This document shows, one piece after another, positions 1 to 9,309 of a stretch of DNA of 37,586 nt. The stretch is from Acidobacteriota bacterium. GTDB taxonomy: Bacteria > Acidobacteriota > Terriglobia > Terriglobales > Acidobacteriaceae. The notes below the pieces were generated by a model. That model was not told the origin of the DNA. It saw only the letters and a list, made by a program, of their open reading frames with translations, and did not search any database. The stretch spans positions 1 through 37,586 of the forward strand of contig QIAU01000197.1 of the NCBI GenBank assembly GCA_003225055.1, written 5' to 3'. The position numbers and the translations under genes are program-made. Positions within the stretch are counted from its first letter, which is position 1. Every line of letters starts with the position of its first letter.

Positions 1-30
1 GTCCACACGCAATGGTACTTGCTTGAATAG

Positions 31-150
31 ACCACGTTGTGGTTTGATTTGTAGCCTTCCAGGGCCATACTGATTGCTTATACCTAATGAAGCAATCTAA
101 GACAAGGCAAAATCACGCCTTATATCCCCAGCCCTAAAGGGCGGGGCTTT
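31..150. repeat. Hairpin-rich segment, possible mobile-element end
   Basis: The first 224 bases hold no convincing gene but three consecutive inverted repeats. ACCAC/GTGGT lies at 31-43. A perfect 8-bp stem GATTGCTT (72-79) / AAGCAATC (90-97) has a 10-base loop. A GC-rich stem at 126-146 (CCCC-A-GCCCT pairing AGGGC-GGGG) is followed by CTTT. The last resembles both an intrinsic terminator and the imperfect terminal hairpins found next to tnpA/tnpB in IS200/IS605 elements. Decayed pieces of that family occur elsewhere in this window, so an IS remnant is a reasonable inference, but no transposase coding is seen here. Confidence 0.35.
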
Positions 151-224
151 ACGGCGCTTCTCGGTAAAGTGAAAATTACTGGTTCGAATTACTTCATTTT
201 ATCGGACTTTCGGAACGGAGTTCG

Positions 225-1367
225 CTAATATTTTCTCAGCCTGTTTGCTTTTGTCGGATCAGACTCAATCAGCTCTTCCAAAATTGGATTTAGAAATCGC
301 CCGTATTTTGCGAGCGTAACCTCGTCGTGGGACACCAGCGCGCTTTCCACCGCCCGCCGGGTCGCGCCGGTCACCAGCTCGATCCTGCCGACAAAAACGC
401 GCACGGTTTCAAGCGGGATAGGATGAATCGTCAGTGGAAGCAGCGAATTCAACATTGCCGCCGGCACGACATACAACAATCGACTACCTTCTTCGAACCA
501 GGAAGACCGCCAAGTTTCGACCATGGCATGGGCCTCATCCCGGTAGAGGCCTTGAGCGGCAAGCGTGTCTTCAAGATCACCACATAGAGCGTCGAGCGTA
601 CGGTTCAGCTCCGGTGGATCGAAGATACTTTCGCTCTCGAGCGCGCCACCGATGCGGTATCCCACTTTCTCCCCTCGGCGCTCGAAAAGCACGATATGGG
701 GAATCTCATTCTCGCTCAGGTTCCTGACCACCAGTGTGCCTTGAGGAGTAAGAGTGGCCGAGATCGGCAACGAAGCCGCCGACACCCCGCGATAAAAGAG
801 AAACTTCTCCCGTTGCTCGCCGGCCGCACTGTTGACGATCAAAGGGGCCGCCGACGTCTCCCGCGCCGCATAATATGGGTTGTCCGCGGCCTCGCGCAGA
901 AGGCTCTCCTCCGCGTCTGGTTGAACGGTGACTTGGTTCCACGCGATGCTGCCGTCCGTCTCTCTCTGGTAGAGGGCTCGGCCAAACAGCCCGGCATTCG
1001 GAAAAACACGGCTGGCATGCGGATACCACTCGGTGATAACACCTCGTGCGAAAACAGCCTTAGCCGAAACTCTCATAGGGTGAGAGGAATGAAAATAGAC
1101 GACCGGCGTCTCCATTCGGATCGTGCCCCGCAAGCCTACTTTGAAAGCCGCATCCCATAAGTGTTCTACGAAGCTAGGCAAATCGCTCGGGCCCTTAAAC
1201 GGCAACCATTCCACCGCTTTCCCGTCGTTTCCGGCAATCGACGTAAATGTTCCCCATTCGTGAACCACGGCGGCGAGACAGAGGGCGGTTGCGCCATAGG
1301 CCAGCAACCGCATCAAGAGCGCAAGCGGGCCGGCTCGCAATGTCGTGCTTGCTGTCCAGGACTTCAT
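225..1367 (-). CDS. Exported protein of unknown function (HEWGTF family)
   Basis: A 380-residue protein that I recognise only as a conserved acidobacterial-type family of unknown role. Residues about 10-35 form a hydrophobic signal or anchor segment. The motif HEWGTFTSIAG follows immediately, so the mature protein is probably outside the cytoplasm. The rest is mixed alpha/beta with no catalytic motif I can name. The ATG is preceded by AGGAGG at a 9-base spacing, which supports this start. It overlaps the end of the upstream gene by 4 bases (ATGA), so the two are translationally coupled and probably act together. Function is unassigned. Confidence 0.8.
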   Translation of the reverse strand: MKSWTASTTLRAGPLALLMRLLAYGATALCLAAVVHEWGTFTSIAGNDGKAVEWLPFKGPSDLPSFVEHLWDAAFKVGLRGTIRMETPVVYFHSSHPMRVSAKAVFARGVITEWYPHASRVFPNAGLFGRALYQRETDGSIAWNQVTVQPDAEESLLREAADNPYYAARETSAAPLIVNSAAGEQREKFLFYRGVSAASLPISATLTPQGTLVVRNLSENEIPHIVLFERRGEKVGYRIGGALESESIFDPPELNRTLDALCGDLEDTLAAQGLYRDEAHAMVETWRSSWFEEGSRLLYVVPAAMLNSLLPLTIHPIPLETVRVFVGRIELVTGATRRAVESALVSHDEVTLAKYGRFLNPILEELIESDPTKANRLRKY

Positions 1368-2050
1368 TTCGACTGACCTCCTGGACCCGTGCTGCGAGCC
1401 AGCATCTGGGAAACTGTCTCATCCCGATGCCCCATGAAGCGCGCCGCCAGGTTTTGCGCCAACAACGGGTCCGCCTTCGCCCCGGCAATCGCGTTCTCGA
1501 CGTGTTCCTGATGTTGGCTCTCCGGGCCTTTGAGCGTAATCAGCGCTGCCGCCAACTCCATCTCTGGATCCTGTCCGCGCAGCCCAATAGCCTTTTTCAC
1601 CCACTCGTAACCGTCCACGCCCGCCGCAGGATTCGGCTGACCTTTGCCCAGCCCCTGCTTGAAGGTTTCCGCCAGGTACCCAAAGTCGAAGAAAGCCAAG
1701 GCGTCTGGGTTCCCGGTGGTGGCGCGCGCGTGAAGCTTGGTGAGCAACTCCTTGGCGACCTCGGGACCCTTCCCCGCGTAAAGTGTCGCCCGACGCAGCG
1801 TTTCCATGCGGGCCAGCACCGGCATCTTCGCATGGAGGAGTTCGAGCGTGTCGCGAGTCAAGTTCTTGATGTCGTAAGTTTCCCTACCGCTTAGGTTCCA
1901 GCTATGGCTGACCCAGGGTAGTGACTTCGCCTGTCCGATCTTGATCGTATGGCAGATCAACGGCGGCCCCGCCTGCGCGACCGCCGTCACAACCAGCAGC
2001 ACCGCGACCACCGTCGTCGTCCGCCCACAAACTAATTCCCCTATCTTCAT
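1364..2050 (-). CDS. Exported protein of unknown function
   Basis: About 228 residues. I chose the second of two adjacent ATG codons because GGAGG lies 7 bases upstream of it; the first ATG (2053) is only 4 bases away. The frame stays open upstream to 2179, but those residues look non-coding. The N-terminus has a signal peptide ending near AVAQAG. The mature part is largely helical, with alanine- and leucine-rich pairs that could be weak TPR/Sel1-like units (residues about 70-200), but no motif is decisive. It is first in a two-gene unit with the HEWGTF protein downstream. Confidence 0.75.
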   Translation of the reverse strand: MKIGELVCGRTTTVVAVLLVVTAVAQAGPPLICHTIKIGQAKSLPWVSHSWNLSGRETYDIKNLTRDTLELLHAKMPVLARMETLRRATLYAGKGPEVAKELLTKLHARATTGNPDALAFFDFGYLAETFKQGLGKGQPNPAAGVDGYEWVKKAIGLRGQDPEMELAAALITLKGPESQHQEHVENAIAGAKADPLLAQNLAARFMGHRDETVSQMLARSTGPGGQSK

Positions 2051-2280
2051 CATGAGACCTCCGATTGGATCTGTGGACCCACACCTGAAAAAAGACGGTT
2101 GGGAGAACAGGACCGTTAACAGAAGTTTGAGTGGGAGACAGACTCCAGAGGGTATTTTGCCCTGGACCGAATTGCGCAACTGCGTTCTAATCCGCCCTAT
2201 CGAAACCCCTTGGGCCTGTCCGATTCAATGCCACGAACTGAGGGACGCGCCTCAAAAGCCTGTTCTGGCCTTTCCTCTAG

Positions 2281-2761
2281 ACCGGCAGCGACGTAGATTA
2301 CTTGAGGAGGCAAGGGCACTGGGTTTGTACCGCGGCGGCAGTTCTTACTTTTGTTTTCTCCGTCGTTTCGGGCCATCCGATCCTAGCCATCCTTAATCTG
2401 CTGTTCTACTACCTGGGTGGTGTCGGCGTACGAGAGCGTAGCCGCTATGCGGCAAGTGCCGTCCGGGTTCTCTTCGTCGCGGATACACCGGGAGCCGGTC
2501 TACGTGTCGTTCGGCTAATGGTTGGGGCTCTTTTGCTCTCCAACTTCCGAGCGACATGGACTACTTCACACTGGAGACCTGAATCGGAGGAAGCTATCCT
2601 GCCGCCGCGCCTGAGCGAGATATGGGGTGACACGGTTTTCCGATACGTTGCCAGAATGGCTTTGGCCGAAGGTGCGCATTGCCTATTACGCGTTCTCCGG
2701 ATTTCTCTTGCTGCTTACTGCTGCCGGGCTGGTCGTAATGATTCTCCGTCGCGGCGCTTGA
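2281..2761 (+). pseudogene. Small membrane protein gene broken by a one-base frameshift
   Basis: Two plus-strand frames join into one sensible membrane protein. The first runs from about 2281 (frame open after a TAG at 2278-2280; a TTG at 2302 is a possible start) and encodes two hydrophobic segments, then LPPRLSEIWGDT. After 2633 the coding signal moves one base, giving FSDTLPEWLWPKVRIAYYAF, a last membrane helix and an RRG end at the TGA 2759-2761. The join needs removal of a single base in the CGGTTTT run at 2632-2638. No clear start or ribosome-binding site is seen, so the N-terminus may also be damaged. Function unknown. Confidence 0.6.
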
Positions 2762-2803
2762 AGCAGAGATCGTCTGATCCGGATTCCGGCCAAAACCCAA
2801 CCA

Positions 2804-3868
2804 TTACCTCTCGGCACCCCTCTTCGCTGACCAGGAGCCTTCCCAATGACGCCACAGCGAAATATCGCCCAATCCGAGGCGGCCCCACCAGAGATCGAGC
2901 ATTCTGGAGTCGCCTCTGAGTATTCCTTCGCGGGTCACGCCTGGCGGAGCGGGCAGGAGTTTTGCCAGCCGGTCAAACACGCGGCCGCGCTCCGATTCGT
3001 CCTCTCGAGAAAGCAGGTGCCACAACGTGAGCGCGTCCTTCGGGCGGGCCTCGGCTAGCACAATGTTGAGTTCGGCGTTGCGCTCTTCCACGCTGCCCCT
3101 TTCAAAATCCAGCTTGACCAGCGCCGCACGAAACGATTCAGAGGCATCTTCGAAGTAAGGTGTACCCGGCCCAAGCTTCGGTTTGGTCCGACACACGGCA
3201 CCTGCAGGGATAAACGATTCGCGATTGCCTAGCTTGAAGCCCACCCAGCCCAGAGTCGTGCGCAACAGTCCTGCTCCCGATTCATCCACGTGCAAGGTGT
3301 AGGCGCATCCCAGGTCAACCGCTACTGCCGAAGGAGTGTCCACCACAAATTGCCCGGGGGGCGCCCAGATCGCAGCGTGAATCGTTCCCCGCTCCAAGGC
3401 CAGCTGCGTAAGTTCCAAGTTCAGGCGCAGCACGCGCAGACGGGTCCCCGGTTCCACCTCGACTGTTCCGATTTCATCGAGGTCAATGCTGGCTTTCGAT
3501 TGACTATCGGTTTCCAGAGTCTGACCGAGCCCCAGTCTTGCTGTTCCGCCGCTCGCCTTGATCACTCTCGATTCCAGGCGAGGCCCTCCTTGAATCTGCG
3601 TAACCTTCCATGCTGAACCCAAAGCTGGTTGCTTGGAACGCACCAGTGAACCAACCACCGAGATAGCCACGACGACCAGCGCCAGGGCTGCGGCACTCGT
3701 CCAGCGTGTTTCTAGAAGTTTGGTCAGAATGGGTCTTCGCATCCTGACAGGCATCTCGGGAAACACCGGCGCTGCCCGATTGTGGCGCAATCTGCCCAAA
3801 ACGTCTTCCAGCTTCTTGATTTCCGGATCAGCGTCCCCCGACCGATCCCATAGGTAATCCTTATCCAT
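2804..3868 (-). CDS. FecR-domain membrane protein, putative sigma regulator
   Basis: A 354-residue protein. Residues 1-55 are charged and presumably cytosolic. A single membrane helix lies at about 56-76 (AAALALVVVAISVVG). A periplasmic FecR-type domain follows at about 110-240, recognisable from LGLGQTLETDSQSKASIDL, VEVEPGTRLRVL and the later FVVDTPSAVAVDLGCAYTL. The C-terminal 110 residues are helical and unassigned. It starts 25 bases downstream of an ECF sigma gene, with AGAGGAA 8 bases before the ATG. This is the usual sigma/anti-sigma arrangement, so I infer that it transmits an envelope signal to that sigma factor. No TonB-dependent receptor gene is adjacent, unlike classical fec systems. 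Confidence 0.85.
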   Translation of the reverse strand: MDKDYLWDRSGDADPEIKKLEDVLGRLRHNRAAPVFPEMPVRMRRPILTKLLETRWTSAAALALVVVAISVVGSLVRSKQPALGSAWKVTQIQGGPRLESRVIKASGGTARLGLGQTLETDSQSKASIDLDEIGTVEVEPGTRLRVLRLNLELTQLALERGTIHAAIWAPPGQFVVDTPSAVAVDLGCAYTLHVDESGAGLLRTTLGWVGFKLGNRESFIPAGAVCRTKPKLGPGTPYFEDASESFRAALVKLDFERGSVEERNAELNIVLAEARPKDALTLWHLLSREDESERGRVFDRLAKLLPAPPGVTREGILRGDSRMLDLWWGRLGLGDISLWRHWEGSWSAKRGAER

Positions 3869-3893
3869 GCACCAGTTCCTCTTCTTCTCTACC

Positions 3894-4502
3894 TCACAAC
3901 CTCTGCGCCAGTTTTTCGCGAAGCTGTTCGATGCCGCGATGCAGATTGACGCGAACCGATCCCGGTTTCAGCCCCGTCCGAGCCGCGATTTCAGGACCGG
4001 TCATGCCTTCTACCAGCCGCAGTATGAGAGGTTCGCGGTAGGCCTCCGGCAAACTGCGAATCGCCGCCAGAATCACGGCAGCTTCGCTATCTGCCGCACT
4101 GTCGGAAACGCCGCTTACCGCTTCGGCTTGCGAAAAGTCATCCGTAACTTCGACTGCGCTCATCGATTGCCGGTGGTAATCGTTAGCCCGGTTTCGCGCG
4201 ATGGCAGCCAGCCAGGCTCCGAAGCGGGAAATATCTCGCAGAGCAGACAGCCGGCGAAGTGCCACCAGGAAAACGTCCTGCACCAGATCATCCACTTGGC
4301 CGGGCGGCACTCGCGCCATCAGGATTCCGTGGACCATGCGCGCGTACTGCTCATACAGCTGTCCGAACGCCAGGCGATCGCCCGCCTGGGCGGCGCTCAC
4401 CAGCGACGAATCGCCCGTCGCGTCACGGGCAGAAAGGTTGGTCACGGCCTCGCGTCCCAGGCTTGCGGCAAACACGTCAACGCTGTCCCCAACTGAGGCC
4501 AT
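3894..4502 (-). CDS. ECF-type RNA polymerase sigma factor
   Basis: A 202-residue sigma-70 family protein of the usual ECF length. Region 2 spans about residues 40-110: FGQLYEQYARMVHGI, then DDLVQDVFLVALRRL (the core-binding/-10 helix) and WLAAIARNRANDY. A short linker leads to region 4 at about 140-200, with the helix-turn-helix GMTGPEIAARTGLKPGSVRV that would read the -35 element. The first 30 residues are a low-similarity extension. It is followed after 25 bases by the FecR-domain gene, its likely regulator. Target promoters cannot be inferred here. Confidence 0.93.
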   Translation of the reverse strand: MASVGDSVDVFAASLGREAVTNLSARDATGDSSLVSAAQAGDRLAFGQLYEQYARMVHGILMARVPPGQVDDLVQDVFLVALRRLSALRDISRFGAWLAAIARNRANDYHRQSMSAVEVTDDFSQAEAVSGVSDSAADSEAAVILAAIRSLPEAYREPLILRLVEGMTGPEIAARTGLKPGSVRVNLHRGIEQLREKLAQRL

Positions 4503-4577
4503 CGCGGCCGAATCCTAGCTCTTAACAGTAGACGTAAACCGAAGGCCGAGTGTTAACCAGCAAAACGCTGGGCTGCT

Positions 4578-6320
4578 TTATTTGGGTACGAGGCTTCCGG
4601 TGGCGGTTTGTTCCTTTGCCAGACGTTCCACCTGGTCGCGCGGCAACTCATGCAGCAACTCGAGGAAGACTCCGTTGGTCCAGCCGAATCCCACCACGTT
4701 GGACTTGTACCCGGTGGTCACGTGCGTCTCCGACGATCGCGTCACCACGTTGTATTTTTCCCGGATAGTTCGGTCCCGCCGAAAATTTTCCGCCACCATG
4801 GACAGGAACTTGTAAGAAAGCCGGTCCGCGTCCGCAGTGAATCCATATCGCCGGAGTCCTTCAATCCCCAGAAACTCGATCGGCGCCCAACCATAGGGAT
4901 AATCCCACTGCACTCCCGTCTCCGTGGTACTCATCGCCAGCCCACCCGGGTGCTCGAAAATCGGCAGGTTCTTCTCGACCGCGTGTGCCTGCTCCCGAGT
5001 CGCCAATCCCGCCCACAGCGGGTAAAACGTGCTGGCATACTCGTAGGCGGTGCGGGTCTGGGTTGCAAAGTTGTAATCAAAGAACTGCCCGCGTACACCG
5101 TCCCACAGATATTCGTTCATCCGCTGCTTGCGATCTTCCGCCCGCTGCCGCCACCGGTCCGCATCCTCCTTCTTGCCGAGCAACTGGCTCATCTCTTCCA
5201 GGTCTTTCTCTGTCTTATAAAGAAGACTGTTCAGACAGACGGGCGCGTAATGATGGGTCTGCGCGCTGTAAGGCCCGAACCGGAAAGAGATGTCGAAGCC
5301 CGACTCGCGCATGCTGCGGTCGCCCTTGTAGTACTCCCGGCTCAGCGATAGGCTTTTCAGGGAATCGCATTTCGATCTGCTCTGGGTGTTCTCGCATAAC
5401 TGCAGGTTAAACTGGAACCCAATGGCATCGGGATTTGCAGCGCCCGGCTTGGTTTCGACCAGGTCGTGATCCGCCAGTTCAGGATGATTCAGGAAGTAAG
5501 CCGCTACGGTTCGGTAGTAGCCAGTCTCATCCTGCAATCCTTCCGCCACCGGTCCTTGTCCGAAGTCGTAATAGCGCGACAGCCCGGTGGTTCCCGCCAG
5601 ATGCGGATCACGCATCCACATCTCATAATCTTTGCTGGCGTGTTCGTAAGCTTTTTCGAGCCACGCCCGATCCGCGTGACCGGCGGCCTTTTCCGCCTCG
5701 TGCACGGCCATGATCATGGAAGTAAGAAAAGGAGGTTGAGAGCGCGTCAGGAAGTAAGTCCGGTTAGCGTTCAGCAGGGTGCCATAGTGCTCGATCTCGA
5801 AGAAAAAGTTCTCCACCATGCCGCGTGCCAGATCAGTCCGCCCGTCGCGCAGCAGTCCCACGATGATGAAATAGCTGTCCCACCCATACATCTCGTTGAA
5901 CCGGCCGCCGGGTACGACATAGGGCTTTTCCAGAAAGAGCAGTCCCGGAGGCTGAATTTTCTCCGCATCCGCCTCGCCCGGACGATGGATGGCTACCGGC
6001 AGATGCTCGACGTCAACTTTGCAGTCCTTCTGCAGTTTCTCGACCGAAGCCGGGGCAGGGAACTCCGCCGGAAGGTAGAGGATGGAAGGTGCGGCCAGTT
6101 TTGGATCCACCACCGAATCGCATCGCGTCATGGAACGGGTCAGCACATCCCATCCCGACGAAATGTAAGTTCGGATAGCGGGAAGACCTTGCTCCTTGCT
6201 TTCAGCAGCGCGCAGCCAGCTGCTGAGGACCAATGCAAGCAATAGCAATAAAGAGACAGTTTTGCAGCCGCGATGAATGCGCCGCCACGCAGGGCAAACA
6301 ATCCTGTGATCTGTCACCAC
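4578..6320 (-). CDS. treA: Periplasmic trehalase (GH37)
   Basis: Hydrolyses alpha,alpha-trehalose to two glucose molecules. The 580-residue length fits GH37. Both family signatures are present: PGGRFNEMYGWDSYF at residues 137-151 and QWDYPYGWAP at 471-480. The catalytic acid is probably the Asp in ESGFDISFRF (about 343), and the C-terminal EKYNVV segment carries the probable base Glu. A hydrophobic stretch at about 20-38 is a signal peptide, so the enzyme acts in the periplasm. The start is a GTG; no strong ribosome-binding site decides it, and a shorter N-terminus is possible. It is transcribed alone. Confidence 0.95.
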   Translation of the reverse strand: MVTDHRIVCPAWRRIHRGCKTVSLLLLLALVLSSWLRAAESKEQGLPAIRTYISSGWDVLTRSMTRCDSVVDPKLAAPSILYLPAEFPAPASVEKLQKDCKVDVEHLPVAIHRPGEADAEKIQPPGLLFLEKPYVVPGGRFNEMYGWDSYFIIVGLLRDGRTDLARGMVENFFFEIEHYGTLLNANRTYFLTRSQPPFLTSMIMAVHEAEKAAGHADRAWLEKAYEHASKDYEMWMRDPHLAGTTGLSRYYDFGQGPVAEGLQDETGYYRTVAAYFLNHPELADHDLVETKPGAANPDAIGFQFNLQLCENTQSRSKCDSLKSLSLSREYYKGDRSMRESGFDISFRFGPYSAQTHHYAPVCLNSLLYKTEKDLEEMSQLLGKKEDADRWRQRAEDRKQRMNEYLWDGVRGQFFDYNFATQTRTAYEYASTFYPLWAGLATREQAHAVEKNLPIFEHPGGLAMSTTETGVQWDYPYGWAPIEFLGIEGLRRYGFTADADRLSYKFLSMVAENFRRDRTIREKYNVVTRSSETHVTTGYKSNVVGFGWTNGVFLELLHELPRDQVERLAKEQTATGSLVPK

Positions 6321-7105
6321 AAGATAATACCTTGAGAACGAGCGAACCTCTCTACTCCCGCGGCGCCGCTCGCTCTTCGCGATCAGGGGCGGTCAGCTCG
6401 AGAACCCGAATAGCTTTCTGTTGTGCGCTCAGTCCCCAGTTTTCCCGCTCGTACTGATGGCCGTACACGACGCCCTTCCGGTAGCGTTGGTCAGCTGGCG
6501 CCGGCGTACGTCTCCGCTCCACGCCGGTTCAGCCCAGTCCGCGCGCATTAACGATACGCATGTCAGCCCCAGCCATTCCCAGTTTGGAGCCCTTCTGAAT
6601 CTGCTCCATGGCTTCGCGCTTGATGCCGCCGTTCTACCCCTGAATATCGAAACAAAAGTGCGAGTCCCAATTCGCTGTGCAGACTCGAATCCGGTAGCCG
6701 TCTTGATAGCCGGAGTCATCCGTGCACATGCTTTACCTGCTGCTCGTTCACCTGGGGAAATGACCCAAAGCGCGCGAACATCGACCGCCGTGGCTCTGCC
6801 AGGGCGCGACTCGGTAGCGTAGGTTCATCCGCCCACGGCTTGTGGAATTTCTGCGTTTCCGTTATCAGCTTGACAGGTTGCGCTCCGAATCCCGGCTGCA
6901 CCAGTTCCGGATGGCTCTGATCCACTCGAAGCAGGATCTTTTGCAGCTCGCAATTCGCCAGGTCACGAGGGCTCCATAAAAGGGCCCGACCGCCAGTCTG
7001 GAGCGTCGGGAGCCGTGGCCTTCAAAGACTGCCGCTCGCCTTGGGAATCCCCCGGCTGACTATCTTCATCTACATATCTCTGAGGTACGAACTGAAAGAG
7101 AGCGA
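6321..7105. other. 785-base stretch without a supportable gene
   Basis: Open frames here are short and interrupted on both strands. The most protein-like pieces are on the minus strand. One (about 6716-6980) reads DLANCELQKILLRVDQSHPE and continues to a stop at 6716. Two further fragments lie downstream, including GGIKREAMEQIQKGSKLGMA near 6570-6630. They are in different frames and separated by stops, so a long-decayed gene is possible. I do not recognise a family. Confidence 0.4.
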
Positions 7106-8665
7106 ATGCCTCCGCAGCCTGAATCTTCCAACCACATCAATCCCTGGCTGATTGCGATTGCCGTCATGTCGAGCACCTTCATGGAGGTGCTGGACACGAC
7201 CGTGGTCAACGTTTCGCTGCCGCATATTGCAGGCAGCCTCTCGGCCACCACTGACGAAGCGACCTGGACCCTGACCTCTTATCTGGTCGCCAACGCCATC
7301 ATTCTCCCCATGACCGGCTGGCTGGCTAACAACTTCGGACGCAAGCGCCTGCTGATGGCGTCGGTCATCGGCTTCACGAGCGCCTCGTTCTTCTGCGGAC
7401 TCGCGCCATCGCTCGGCTTCCTTATCATTTTTCGGCTCATTCAAGGCGCCTGCGGCGGCGGTCTGCAGCCGCTCTCGCAGGCCGTCTTGCTGGAGGCGTT
7501 TCCTCCCCACAAACGCGGTCAGGCCATGGCTTTCTGGGCGCTGGGTATCGTGGTTGCTCCCATGCTCGGTCCCGTTGCCGGCGGCTGGATCACCGACAAC
7601 TACAGTTGGCGCTGGGTCTTTTACATCAACGTTCCGATCGGAATTGTTTCTGTCATCCTCACGCAGCTGTTCATCTTCGATCCGCCGTATCTGCGCCGGA
7701 AATCGCTGGGTATTGACTTCTGGGGCATCGGCCTGCTGGTCGTGGGCATGGGCTCGCTGCAGATCATGCTGGACAAGGGCCAGGAAGAAGACTGGTTCAG
7801 CTCGCACTTCATCCTCACACTTGCCATGATGGCCTTGGTTGGACTCGGCGGGCTGATCGTTCGCGAGCTGAAAACCGATCATCCCATCATCGATCTTACC
7901 ATCTTCAAATACCGTTCTTACGCCATAGGCACGTTCCTGATGACGGGGGTCGGATTCGTGCTCTACGGCAGCACCGTGCTTTTGCCGCTGCTGATGCAGG
8001 TCGTGCTGGGCTACACCGCGACGCACGCGGGTGTCACCAATTTCCCGCGCGGCTTTGCCTCATTTCTTGCCATGCCGTTCATCGGCATTCTGACCAACAA
8101 GGTGGACTCGCGAAAACTCCTGGCTGCAGGAATTTTTCTTTCCGCGATGGCCATGTTTTTTCTCTCGCGCTTGAGCCTCGACGTGGGCTTCTGGAACTTC
8201 TGGTGGCCGCTGATGTTGCAGGGCGCCGCGCTAGGCCTCATCTTTGTGCCGCTTACCACGGTTACGCACGATCCTGTGCCCAAGGAGCGGCTGGGAAACG
8301 CGACCAGCATTTTCAACGTCATGCGCAACATTGGCGCCAGCATTGGTATCTCTATGGTCGAAACCCTCGAGTTCCGCCGCATGCAAACCCACCTCAACTA
8401 CCTGGGCCAGAACGTCACCTCGACCAGTCCCCTGGTTCAACAAATGGTCCAGGGCCTGAAAGGGCGGTTCGTCGCGCAGGGCGCCGATCCGGTTACTGCC
8501 ATCGACCGCGCCTACGCTGCCCTGTGGGGTCTCGTCGAGCGTCAGGCCGCTATGTTGTCCTATAACGATGTCTTCCAGGTGCTGGCTATTATGTTCCTGG
8601 TGATGTTCCCCTTCATTCTGCTGATGCGCAGACCTAAGCGCGGCGGTGCCGTCATGGCGCATTAG
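7106..8665 (+). CDS. MFS drug exporter, DHA2 (EmrB/QacA) family
   Basis: A proton-driven efflux permease of 519 residues with about 14 predicted membrane helices, the DHA2 layout. The first helix carries the family pattern STFMEVLDTTVVNVSLPHI (functional Asp in the helix). The helix 2-3 loop has GWLANNFGRKRLL (motif A). The motif C-like segment PMLGPVAGGWITDNYSWRW follows at about residues 150-170. An AGAGAG-like sequence lies just upstream of the ATG. No membrane-fusion (EmrA) or outer-membrane partner gene is adjacent, so it would have to work alone or with partners encoded elsewhere. Substrate unknown. Confidence 0.93.
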   Translation: MPPQPESSNHINPWLIAIAVMSSTFMEVLDTTVVNVSLPHIAGSLSATTDEATWTLTSYLVANAIILPMTGWLANNFGRKRLLMASVIGFTSASFFCGLAPSLGFLIIFRLIQGACGGGLQPLSQAVLLEAFPPHKRGQAMAFWALGIVVAPMLGPVAGGWITDNYSWRWVFYINVPIGIVSVILTQLFIFDPPYLRRKSLGIDFWGIGLLVVGMGSLQIMLDKGQEEDWFSSHFILTLAMMALVGLGGLIVRELKTDHPIIDLTIFKYRSYAIGTFLMTGVGFVLYGSTVLLPLLMQVVLGYTATHAGVTNFPRGFASFLAMPFIGILTNKVDSRKLLAAGIFLSAMAMFFLSRLSLDVGFWNFWWPLMLQGAALGLIFVPLTTVTHDPVPKERLGNATSIFNVMRNIGASIGISMVETLEFRRMQTHLNYLGQNVTSTSPLVQQMVQGLKGRFVAQGADPVTAIDRAYAALWGLVERQAAMLSYNDVFQVLAIMFLVMFPFILLMRRPKRGGAVMAH

Positions 8666-8882
8666 GCCCTTGTTGAGTACCGCTAAATAGGTTCCTATAT
8701 TCGCGGGCTTCCGCCCGGGAACAGGACAAGGCGCATTCCCCTACGGAACTCTCACCGCTCAAACGTCGAAATGTCCTTGCCCTTGCTACAAGCTGATCAT
8801 AATCATTATCGTATAAGGTGGGTTTCTGAGCTGGCAGTCCCACTTCAAGCGGACCGAACAACAGCGCGTCGAGGATGAGCGC

Positions 8883-8908
8883 CTTGGGAGCCTGGCTTGG
8901 GAGCCTGG
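8883..8908. repeat. 13-bp perfect tandem duplication
   Basis: CTTGGGAGCCTGG occurs twice back to back (8883-8895 and 8896-8908). It sits just before a degenerate heptamer array and shares its GGGAGCCT words, so the two probably belong to one repeat region. Confidence 0.85.
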
Positions 8909-8931
8909 AAAAGACGAGTTAATGAAAAACC

Positions 8932-8980
8932 GAGAGCCGAAAGCCTAATGCCGAGAGCTGAATCCTAGAGCCGGGAGCCT
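8932..8980. repeat. Degenerate heptamer array, GAGAGCC-type (7 units)
   Basis: Seven consecutive 7-base units: GAGAGCC, GAAAGCC, TAATGCC, GAGAGCT, GAATCCT, AGAGCCG, GGAGCCT. The period is kept while the bases vary. The same 7-base periodicity, with different consensus words, recurs in several other spacers of this window. Confidence 0.7.
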
Positions 8981-9309
8981 ACGTCCGAGCAACTGCGGGC
9001 AGCGCGGGCGAATCTCACCCCTCCAGGTTGAAATTCCATGCGCCATGCTTTCACCGAGCGTCTACGAGCGGGATGGGATGACCTAATCTCCAGCGCGGTG
9101 CTGGCGCGCGAAATCCTGGCCGCGCTTTTCGACTGCATTGCGGATATGGTCTCCGGCAGGCCGTTGCCGCACATCGATCTCCCCGAAGAGAGAATGGGAC
9201 CCGAAGTTGCTGCCCGGCGCTCGCGTTGGCGCAACAAAGCAGCGTGAAACCAGAACCACAGTTGTTGGTTGTGACTTGTCCGGCTGGCCTGCGGTATCAT
9301 CGAAGAGCG

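Larger units (their letters stand above)
8666..9309. other. 644-base intergenic stretch
   Basis: No gene I can support. A 69-codon plus frame (9038-9247) and its long antisense frame look plausible by composition but have no recognisable domain or good start. The segment contains the direct and heptamer repeats listed separately. The promoter of the following mqnE gene should lie near its right end, but no clear -35/-10 pair stands out. Confidence 0.5.

Noticed and set aside
7070-8026. 318-codon minus-strand frame
   Set aside because: Antisense to the DHA2 exporter; strongly charged translation typical of shadows of membrane-protein genes.
8932-8980. CRISPR-like array
   Set aside because: Units are 7 bases with no spacers, and no cas genes are present anywhere in the window.
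9038-9247. 69-codon plus-strand small gene before mqnE
   Set aside because: Looks protein-like in composition but has no ribosome-binding site, domain or known relative; the antisense frame is equally open.
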